This document shows, piece by piece, positions 49,163 to 61,100 of a stretch of DNA of 64,000 nucleotides. Position 1 is the first letter of the stretch; every line of letters starts with the position of its first letter. The position numbers were made by a program, and so were the translations under genes. The notes below the pieces were generated by a model that saw only the letters and a program-made list of their open reading frames with translations, was not told the origin of the DNA and did not search any database. This stretch comes from Melanocharis versteri (Eukaryota; Chordata; Aves; Passeriformes; Melanocharitidae): NCBI GenBank assembly GCA_013397845.1, contig VZTG01005442.1:443001-507000 (forward strand), given 5' to 3'.

Positions 49163-52100
49163 CTGAAATAAGAGTTGAAACTTTTCAGGCAGGTTTTATG
49201 CTGTATATAGATCCACACTGAACAGCAGGATCTGGAGGTACTGAAGGGTAACTTCAGTCTCTGAGGCTACATCTGCTTATGGACCAAGAGATTGCTGAGT
49301 TACGCTTTGATGGAAAATGGACCCCGCTAATTGTAAAAGGAGGTCAGGAGAACGAACTTGTCTAAATTAAGTGCAGTCTTCCTGCATATTAATACTGTGA
49401 TACATAACTGTCCCTGTAATTTCGGACTATATTTGGGCCAATCCATCACCACAGAATTGAAAACTGGCTGCCTAATTCTTCCTCCTGTTCAATAACACAG
49501 TATTAGTCTTGAGGCATCAGTGTGACTTGCTACTGGCGATTTTATAAAATGACGGAAAACCACAACTTTGTCATTCTATCGGTCCTTTTCTATCCTTAAG
49601 TTATCACCAGCATATTATTCTTTTTTCTGGGGCTAATATCTTCACACCATTCAATTATAAATCTTAGCTAGAGATGGGTACCACACAAACTATTCGTATA
49701 CTGTAGAAAGCTTTTCCTTTCTCTTTGTTAAGAACAAATCTGATCACAGCAGAAAAATCCCCAACAACACAAATCCTAATAGTTTATATAGTTTCTTTGG
49801 ATTTGTTTGAAAATGTACCAAACCCTCATTCCTCTTTCATGATTTCTCTTCATGTACAGTCTTAAAATACAGGTTCTACCAATCTACAAAGAGAACTGCA
49901 TGCTTGTTTTAAAGGCTACAGAAATCAGAAGCTGACTGATGAGGCTGAAGCATCTTACAAGAAACAGTAGCACGCAATAAAACATTTCTGGTTGAAAGCT
50001 TCCCAATCTTTAGACCTGCAAGATTACAAGTTAATCTTAAAAGACACAGGTGCGTCACCTGAAGTCTAGAATAACAAATTTGCAGATGATGTTCTCTCTT
50101 CTCTTTGCTCTATGTATCTGCCAATGCTTTATATAACTTTTTCAACCTGTGGGCATGGGTTAGAGTTTGTCATAGCAGGCTCTTTACTTGCCAGAGGTAG
50201 CACCAATGGGCCTACAGGGAAGACAGGACTGGGCTGCTGCCATTGCTGGGCCTACTCATCCAGTCTACAACTGCTCTTGTGCTTCACCAAAAATACGACT
50301 CGCAGAAAGGCAGATTCAGTGTGACCGGGAGCACGAGGACATAACTGTGTGCATGCACAGTGAACCTGGCAATTCCCAGAACTTCTGGATCAGGTCTGCA
50401 ACATCAGCAGTGGCTGTAATAGCAAGGCACCACAGGTCCAGTTGTATGACAGGAGGTGACCCAGCTCTGCCACTCGCTGCAACTGGCCTGTCCAACGGGA
50501 AACTGGTGCACTGTGTGTCATAACAGAGACCACAACAGTTCAATTACTAACTCTAGGTATTAAAACACTACTAAAACTAACTTGCAAATGATGTAAGTCA
50601 CAGGCTGGTAGCACTCAAACCCTGCAATACATCAACAGCTAGGAAGAGACCATCACAGAGAAAAATTCATGACAGTACAATTTGGTCTTCCAAGATGTGA
50701 TATTTATTTGTCCCACCCTAAGACACAACTGTCACTAGACGAAGTTTTTCCAAGCTGCCTAACTTACCGTAAGAAAAACTACCCAGGTTACTGCTGTATT
50801 TTCCACTGGGAGGATTATATATTTGCCTGGCATCCCTTTTTGGTCCTGCTGAAGCTTTCTTTGGGGGTGAACTTGAGGTTGTATCTTCACTTGCTCTTTT
50901 TTGACTGACAGAAGAAAACAAAAACATATAATTACACCCCTGTGGTGACGAGTACAGTAATAGTAGTTCAGTCACACAGATTAACCACTGGAAGCCAGCA
51001 GCAGCCAGTGACAATGCCCTGAGTAACAGCACCTCAAAAGAGCCTCCAGTTGATTCAGTCTCCAGTATCCTTAAAGCAAGACTAAGAGCATCCCTCCACA
51101 GCCACAGGATGGGTGTTATTTTTGATGTGAAACTTTTAGCTCACGTGCTGTCTGTATTGTACAGACACAGCTTGGGACGTTAATTTTTACCATTTAAAAA
51201 ATAAACCCCCTTGTTTTCTTTTTTATGTGAAGAACTCTTACCTTGCATCTGCCTTCTGTACTGGTTTCCAGGACAGAGTAACTGTACTTTTGTAAGAAGG
51301 AGGAATGTGGAAGAGATCCTATGGAGGCAAAATTGGACAGTTTATTCTACAGTTTAATTCATGTTGATTGCACTTCAAAATTTTAGCTACTTACTGAGAC
51401 TCCAGAATAACCACTACTTTCCAATAATTTTAAATCCTTTAGTCCCATGGCAGAGAGAGAGGGCAGTAGCTTACTGCCGTATGCAGCTGCCTTTACTAGG
51501 AAATTCAAGTAAGATTTCTATTAGTAGAATAGTGTCTTACACTGACCAAATACAGAATCATAGACTAGTTTGGGTTGGAAGGGATGTTTAAATACCATCT
51601 AGTTCAACGACCCTGCAATGAGCAGGGACAGCCTCCTCCAAATCAGGCTGTTCAGACCCCATCCAATCCAACCTGGAATGTTTCAAGGAATGGGGCATCT
51701 ACACAAAAACACAGGCTTCCTCTCCTTCCCTGTGCACATCAAGCATCTTACAATGAACTACAGTGGCCCCTGCAGGAAGACATCTGATATCCCTATGATG
51801 GTAAAAGATAAGCTTCGCAATATGGTGGGCCAAGTGTTTGGTTTATTGTGGTGAGTGAAAGTGAGAGTGAAGAAAGAGAGGAAAAGGGTGTTAGAAGAAA
51901 TCAGAATGGTTTCATGGGATCCAGATGAAACTCTCTTTCTTGCAGCCCACCTCTTCCAGACTTTTTGGAGAAACAGGTTCTGTATAGAAGCTTGCTTTGC
52001 CTCCTCCCCCCTTTACATCTCCTTGCACATCTCTGAACTATTTCTTACTCCTCATTGACACTGCAGGAAAGGGAAATGAAATCCAGAGAACCCTAAAGAA

Positions 52101-55100
52101 GCAAGGTGGTCTTTTCCTGGGGACAGTTAGTGCTGCAAGAAAGGGTGTCCATACCCTATCCCAAGAGCCGTAGCAGCAAAAGCTAAGCTGCCAGCAGGAT
52201 CAGCAAGATCCACCCCTCTACAGAAACAGTAAAGCAGCACCAACTCTGAGCTGGCCAACACCAACCAACACAATACCCAATAACACAATACAACTTGGTT
52301 CAAATCTACTCCTTTCTTCTGCATAGGTTACTCTGCTGTGGGAATTTAGTCATTCATAATGTGAGGACTTACCTTGATTAAAACATTAATGTTATTGGTA
52401 ATTTTCAAAGCAACCACTTTAATCTTGTTCTGTAAAAAAAACCAGACACCACTGAACATCTAGTAGCTTTATGCCAACCTCATTTCATGAAGTTGCAACA
52501 TTAAACTGACTGCTCTTCCTAGTGAATTGCTACAGTAGCAGTGATAGTGAAAGGTGTGTACACTTCCAAGTTTTCATCACAGCTGCTTTTAAGATTGTTG
52601 TAGTTTTACATTAACTAGCTGCTTTTAATGTTCCAGTGTAGTTCCCATTGGGTTTTTTTTTTTGCTCAACATATGAAAGTTTCCCCTTCAACACAAAGCA
52701 CAGAGCACAATTAAACCAAATACGTGTGGTGATCTTCAAAAGTAGATCATCTTCACTTGCAAAATGTAGCATAAGGTAACATGCACTTGCACTAATGTTA
52801 GCAGTATTATCCCCTTAATCTATTTGCATGCTTAAAAATGACTGCAGCCTACTAATATGTGCCAATGGTTCTTTCAGTAGGCTCAATTAGAAAAATCAGA
52901 ATTCCTGAACATTTCTTACCTCCTCTGTTTTCAAAGCTTCTCCTGTTTTTCCTTGAAGTGCCAGACGAAGCTGTCGAATATACACCTGCAACCCTCGAGC
53001 AAAATATTGTAGCCTAAAACATTTAAAAGCAATCCCTTAGTAAAATTTATGTAGTCCTGTAGAAATAAAAGCATAAGCAAAGGGAAGCTGCAATCTTGTT
53101 TCTTCCCCTTTAGGAAAAATGCTCAAAATAAGCCTTCCATCAATCTGTTTTGTGCTTCTTTAGCATCCAGACAGTAATTCACATTTTCACAGAGTCAGAG
53201 AATCATAAAGGTTAGAAGACACCTTCAGCATCATCTAGTGCAATGGCCACACCTAAACCATACCCCCAAGTGCCACATCCAGATGCTTCTTGAATACTTC
53301 CTGAAACAGTGATTCCACGACCTCCATGGACAACTTATTCCAGTGCCCAACCACTCTTCCAGTACTAATCCGACCCTTTCCTGTTGCAACTTAAGGCCAT
53401 TTCCTTACCCTTTCACTCGAGACATGGCAGAAGAGCCTGACCCCCACCTCACTACAACCTCCAGTCAGGCAGTTGTAGAGGGCAATGAGCCTCCCCCCTG
53501 AGCCTCCTTTTCTCCAGACTAAACACCCCCTACTCCCTCAGCCACTCCTCATCAGACTTGTGCTCCAGACCCTTCCCCAGCTCCTTTGCCCTTCTCTGAA
53601 CACGCTCCAGCACCTCAATGTCCTTTCTAAAGTGAGGGTCTCAAAATGGGACACAGGACTTGAGGTGAGGCGGTGAGGTTACGTGTGCCGAGTACAGAGG
53701 GACAATCACTGTCCTGGTCCTGGCCACATTATTGTTGATACAGGCCAGGATGCCATTGGCCTTCTTGGCCAATGGGCAATCTGCTGGCTCATACCCAGCT
53801 GGCTGTCAACCAGCACCCCCAAACCCCTTTCTGCTGATCAGCTCTCAAGCCACTCCTCCCCAAGGCTGCAGAGCTACATGGGGTTGCTGTGACCCAGCTG
53901 CAGGACCCAGCACTCCACCTTATTAAATCTCATGCAGTTGTCCTCAGCCCATCAATTCAGCCTGTCCAAATCCCTCTGCAGAGCCTTCCTACCCTTCAGC
54001 TAATCAGCACTCTTGCACAACTTGGTATTGCCTGCAAACTTACTGAGGATACAGCCAATCCCCTCACCCAAATCATTGATAAAGATGTTAAACAGGATAG
54101 GCCCCCGAGTACTGAGTCCTGGGGAACTCCACCAACACTTTCTAACAAACACTTTGTAACACAACATAAACACTTGCCTCTAAATCATTACCTGATTTTG
54201 AAGTCTTTCAATTTCTCTGCATTCAGCTTGGCTGTGAGGAAGTCTGGAAGTTTGCGACCCAGCTGATGGAAGCTATACAATAAACACTCCACATAACTGA
54301 ACTGCAACTTGGGCTCTTCATTGCCAGCATTTTCCCCATTTTCTGCTTCCTCTGGAGGAAGGGGCATATACTCCTGAAGAACAGAAAGGAAAACAAATGC
54401 ATGAGACACATTTATGCTCACTGACTGCTCTTTTGCAGTGTTTGAACCGGTTTATCTGTGCTGACAATCTTGAGAAGTATCCCCCATTTCTACACTAATG
54501 TGATGAACTACTGCATGAAGTCCTGGTGCAGGTGGTTTGCCTACACTTCTGTGACTTGACGTCTCTGACTCAGAGGAAATACTATGGTGGCACCACTACC
54601 ACAGGAAGCAACAATGTACTGCACCAATGCTTCTGAAATTGTGCTGAATTTGCTTAAAATTGTAAGTTCAGATACGACGTTTAATGAGCTCAACACAAGT
54701 CTCTCATGACTATGAAATTTAAAAAGAAGAAACACATGAGTTTACTGGATTTAAAAACATTATTCAGGTAACAGCTCTGTATCTACAAAGGCTTTAAATT
54801 GCAAAATTATGTTCAACCTTCTATGAGTGGACAGGACTATTTCTGAAATAGCCACTTGAGAAAAAGGATAAAGAGATGAATACATAAAAATAACTTGTTT
54901 TGATGAAAACTTAATTTCTTAGTGTCTTACATTAATAAAAATTGAATTAGTCTTACCAATAATTTGTCGAACAGCTTCTTCAAATTTGATTCAAGCTTTT
55001 CCATATCACCACAAAATGAACTCATTTCAGCAAGAAGCTTCAAAACCTACACATAAGGATAACCAGGTTTTTGTGTGTTGACTGAAAGTACACAAGCTTA

Positions 55101-58100
55101 ACATTCAACCTAAAATCAATTATCACATCGCTATGGCTGGCACAGTAGAGGCCAGCTATTACAACTAAACTCCTCTCAAACATCAGGAAGGAATACAAGG
55201 AAGAACATGCCTTATTTGTTTGTCCTGTCTGTAAAGAGAAACACAGGTTTGTGTGTCTAATCCCAACAGGCATTAGTCAACAAGTAAACAAAATTTCATC
55301 TCCCACATCCGCAGCATAGCTCACCTTCAAGTGAGAGCCACAGAGATCTAACTGAAGCTGCAGCACTGATTAATGTAAACAAAATTACAGACATTAAGCC
55401 ACTCCCTTAGGAGGCTAAATTAGCACAAACTACGCAACCATCATTTCAGTAAACGCTATATGCTTAAAAAAAATGAGAGTAATATAAAAATGATCACACT
55501 GATCTACTTATTCTACCTTGCTTCAAAAGCTTGGGACAGATGACACATGCTTTAAAAGGCAGTGCTCAGTCATGCCTCAATAGAGCAAAGGTTTTTTCTA
55601 GTGCAGCTACCTTTCCTACCAGCCAAGAAATGAAAACTACTTAAGGAAAGATCTTGCAATTTTTAAAATAGCTGTCTTTATCTAGGATGGTTATTTTTCA
55701 CTATTTAGAAAACATTTTAGCTTTGGCTTACCTCTAACTGGATATCAAGACCCTCCACTAGAGTAGTCAAAGAGCTGAGGTTTGGCAGAACATGCTCACA
55801 GAAATAAGTAACAAATTTTGTGGAATGAACATTTTTCTGAAGAAAAACACAAACAAGCCATCACACATTATTCATGTTACTCTTGAGTCTGAAGGAGCTA
55901 AATGTTTTTCTCCCATCACCCCACCACCCTTACAAACGCCTGCCTCACAGCTGTACCTTAAAGCTTTAATAAACTTCCCTCTCATTCCTAAGACACAGAC
56001 CCCCTTGCAGGTAGCCTAAATTCAGAGGCTGTCCACAACAGCAGCTGAAAAGATTGCTTGCAACCCAAGAATAGGCCTGTAAGTGCTGCAATTGCCTGGC
56101 ACTAGACTTGAAATAACCAAATCCACACAAAATAATGTAAGAATCTTGTCATCATTCACTATAACATACTAAATTCGAAAAGAGAAGAGAAAAACACAAC
56201 ATATCTTTGCATTTGGAGGCTTTAAGGATGTTTTCCAACATTTGGATACAACAGAGGTTAAAGGTGGAGAAGCACCGATTTGTGGTCTTTCAAACATAAT
56301 CACTGGGAACAGCTCCAGCCATTAACTTTCCTCAATACTCCTCATGCAAAGCAAACAAATACATACTGAGAACAATGGCACTGCCTGCCGAGTGCACTGC
56401 AGAAGTCTGTCCACACAGTCCGTATCTGATGGATTGAATGTTTGTTCCAGGTCAGCCTGTTCAGCTACCAGCTCCACCAGTTGTTGCCTCCCACTGACTG
56501 TCTGTAAGCTTTTTAATCCAGACAATATTTTCATGAACAGAACAAATTCCTCGCCTGTCACATCTTCCAGAACCTTAACAGAAAAACAGAGAACATATTT
56601 CTGTGATGGTAATTTGCAAACCTCCAAGTCAAACCTACTGGATTTGAAAAGGTAAAGTATGCAAATATTTAGCATTTAAATTTAGCATTTAGTTATTTAA
56701 AATCACAAGTTTGAAGGAACACATGAAAACATTCAGTATAATTGAATGTACCTACAAATTAGAGCAACTGTCATCAAGTTGTGCATAGGAAACAGTTTTT
56801 TTTAACTCTAAACTTAAGAACAAACTCCTATCTAACAAAAATCAAATGCTTCAGGCAGAATAAATGTTAAACAAGTATCTACTCATTACTGGTTGTTTTA
56901 AAACCCTTTGCATCTTTCTAAGCTGAGGGAATGCACAGAAATCTCATAAAATTCCACAAAGACAAATGCCAAGTCCTGCATCTGGGATGAATCAACTTCC
57001 TTGCATCAGCACATGTGGGGGACTGACTGGCTGGGGAACTGCTCTCCTGAGAAGACTGAGGGTTCTGAGGGACAGCAGGCTAAACACAAGTGACAGCGCC
57101 ATTCCTTGGGTGATGAGCAGTGTTCTGGGCTGTGACAAGAGCACAGACTAAGGGAAACAAAGGGACAGAGGATTGTCCTTGGCTGTGCCCTCATCTGACC
57201 AAATCTGGAATACTGTACCTAGTGTTGGGCTCTCCTGTATGAGGAAGTGGTTGATAAGCTTTAGAAAGCCAAATCAGCAAGGTGATCTGTGTCTAGAGCA
57301 CATGACCTGTGAGGAGAACCTAAAGCAATCAGGCTTTTCCAGCCTAAAGGAAGAGAGCTGTATGTGGGTGTGGCAAACTAATTAATCTTCCAACACTTAA
57401 GAGCAAGACATCAAGCATAGCAGCCAGGTTCTTTGATGAGGTAGACATGGTCAGAATGAAAACAATGACACAAAACTGAAATGGGAAGTTTCAATTGTAT
57501 AGAGGAAAAAAAAAGTTCTGTTGAGGACAATTAAACATTGAAGCTGGTTGCCCAGAGAGTATAGGAACTCTCCTTCCTTAGAGGTTTTCAAAACTCAACT
57601 GGAAAAAGCACCAAGAAGTCTGATCAGAATTCAGCTGAGCATGATTCACTGAGCGGATCAATCTCTCAAAGACCCTTTCCAATGTGAATGACGGGGTCCA
57701 ATTCTAATCAAAGTCACTCTTACAAAATTAGAAGAGCCATGATTTTAACACTACCACAAAAAAATGCTGCAAACTTTGGAGTGTATCAGAATAGGTAAGT
57801 ACAAGATCACGCTTGTACCATGCTCAAATAGACCTCCAAAGCAACACCAATGATAAGGGATGGTTTAATGATACTTGAGTTCGAACTGAAATCAGACGCT
57901 CACCTTCTTTGATTCAGTCAATATGAACTCTTCCACCTCCTTTGTCATCACTTCCTCAGGTAAGGTTTTCAGTTTTGTAGAAAGGAACTTAATGGCTCTC
58001 TCTCTCACAATATCCTCTCCCTGAAGAATTTGACTGAATAAACCTCCCAAAGTCCCTGAATGAAGAAGAAATTGGAAATAAATAACGCAAATTATTTTAG

Positions 58101-61100
58101 AAGTTATGACCTGGACCTTTTATGCAGAAGGAAGAAGTTTCCTGTCTTAAGATTCCATGACACATTTTAAAATAACTGCTATATTAACTTTTTAAAAAAA
58201 TGACAATTTCCGTGCATCTTGACATAAAAATCCACACTCTTTTTATTAGTCTGCATAATTCAGACCCACAATTATTAAATTCAGTATCGTTTGCAAAACC
58301 GAACAATTAGTGTGTGTCTCACTTTTGCACTGTACTAAGAAGACACAAAATTGAGTCTGGTTCTCACCCTACTACAGACTGGGTGGGAAGTATTAATAAA
58401 AGTCATGTATAGAAAAATGTGTCCTTTACCTTTAGCATCCATCTTAAATATACTGAGCAAGGCATTGTTCACCAAATTGAATTCTGCGGAATCATCTGGA
58501 GAGAGAAAAAAAATTAATATACATACTCTCAAAATGCAAAGGTAAGAGCAGAAAAACAGATTGCTAATACTGCACGAGAAGTATTCTGTCCTCAGCATTT
58601 AGCTATAAACAACATAACCTGTATTTTTAAAAACTATTAGACTGACAAAGTTCAAAGCCACGATTATGGAAGTCGGAAGCAAAAAAAAAAAGCTATTTGT
58701 CACTTTACTCTCCCTGCTAAAACTTAAACCTTAAAACTTCACAGGACTGAAAACCTGAAGGAAATCAATACATTTAGTTACTCTAGTTTATTGATTTTAT
58801 TAATCAATACATTTAGTTATTTTAATAAACAAGCTGATCTTCACTAAATGAATGTAAAATACATAGTTATTTTTAAACTCTTAATTCATCTACAGTGTTT
58901 CTACATGGCAGGAACTATCTTCCTTTTGAACTAAATGGAGAAACGCATAAATATCAAAAAACCCAAACCAAAACCTATCTTCTGAGAAGCCCAGAGACTT
59001 AACCATGCAGTTTTAATAGAAGTTTGAACACCTAATATTTAGCACTTTATAACTTACTGAGATTAAATGTATATTAAATTCTGATTTTACCCCTCAAAAT
59101 ATTTATTTTGCACCAAAAATGCACTGTATGGAACAAAATGCCCTCAGGCTTTTTCAGGTTCTAGAACCTGGATCAGAAATTCAGTAACTCTTTTTCAGAC
59201 AGCAATTTGCAGCAGTCCATCACTGGAAGGCTCCCCTGCTTGCCTTTTCCTACAGATGCTTTCAGAGAGCTTGAATGAAAAAAAATGGCTTTATTTAAAA
59301 TTCGAATTATTAATTAATTTAGATTAAATTAGAATAATTAGTGACCTTTCAGCAGAAGCAGCAGCCTAACTGTACAGCAAATATAAAGCAGGAGAAAATG
59401 AACACAAGGAGGACATGAACAGCACTGGGGCAAATTATGAATCAATGGAAAACGCTTCACAGAACCAAAATTGTATATATATTTAGGTGTGCCATGAGGA
59501 GATCAGGCAGGATGTGTCTCCTACCTGACTGCAGAAGCTGGGTCAGTATGTCTGCTACCCGAGGAAGATTATCTCCAGTGGCAAACTGAGGCAATTCCTT
59601 GATTGCTTGTCGCCGGATCTGTCGAAATTGTCCGTAACGTAGAAATTTAAAAATTTCAGTAATTATGTAACACCCCAAATCCCCCTAATTGACGTATTTA
59701 TGAAGAAAAGAATATATTTTTCTTAGATCTAGGCAGCACTGGTGAAAAATCAAACTTAAACAGCACCCCTGTTCACAGAATCATTCATATGATCAACAAA
59801 ATAAAGGCTAGAATGTGTGTTATTAAGGAGTTCTATTTGCTAACAGAAAGGATAGTTCTACAGCTGTGTATATGGCAGGGATAAACTCTAGGGTTTATTC
59901 CCAGCACTGAAATAAATCCTTGAATGATCTGTCCAAATCCTTTAAGACCTGATAAACAAAGATGCTTCGAAGATACAGCTTCTACCAACACCACAGAAGC
60001 AGCATGAAGCATCTCAAGATTTCTTCATGCATAACAGTGAGAATCACATCCCCATGGTTCTCAGGTGCAAACAAGATTCTGTCTCCCAGCAGGATTTATC
60101 AGAATCAATTACCACAAAGTGCTTTATGATAGGAAAACATGTAAATGCTATTCAAATAAACTGTAAGTTTCTCTCTACAGAGCTTTTTCTTTGATCCATG
60201 ATGGGAGCCAAAAAGACAAGTGAAAACTGATGTATCTTCCCAAACCCTCAAAAATGAATTAACTGCAGGAATACGATTAAATTTATGTTTTCCAAAGATG
60301 AAACCTTCCCTCCTGAAAGACACAGCCCATTAAACAAAAAGAGAAAACAACAGCAAAATATAAACTCAAAGTATCAGCTTGCTACAAGGTTTTTATTCTT
60401 ACAGAAACATCTTCATCCTCGCAGAGGTCCAACTGGGCATTGATAGCTGAGTCAGCTAGCTCAGGAAAATGCTTGAAGAACTTAGGAATAAACTGGGCTG
60501 CAAGTCTCTTCTCCTTGGCACCTCCTTTCACACCATCCAAGATCACCTGGTAGGCATCCTTATGCTGAAAGAACAAAACCAGAATACATAAACAGAAAAA
60601 TCCTGGGTTATTCTCAAGACAAGGAACGACTCTTTTCTCCCGTTCTCTTCAACTATTTAAGAGAACTATACTATACAAGTTTCTTACAAAGGAATACATT
60701 TTTCTCTTAGACTGATATAACCATGCCAATTTGGTAATATTCGCCTCTGTTGGCTGGCTTTTACTGTTATTCTGGCTCCTGTCTGTTCAAGCATGTACCA
60801 CTCCAGCTGCCACCCTAAAGGTAACACCTCTTGCACACTGTTTGAGATCAGATTAGTGCAAGGAATTATATGATCACCACCACTGAACTTGGCCACTTTT
60901 TCAAGGAGTTTCTGCCCTTTGTACTCTCATGTATTGTCTTTGCAGTAGAGATTACGTTTCCCAGTAACTGTGCCACTGCAGTGGATCACATATTCTTGTT
61001 AACATATATGATGCTAAAGTATCTCTGGCATCTATTCAGGTAGTTAATCTGAGATGAAATAAAGTGCTTGGAAGAACTGTTAAGGAAAACTAGATTTAAA

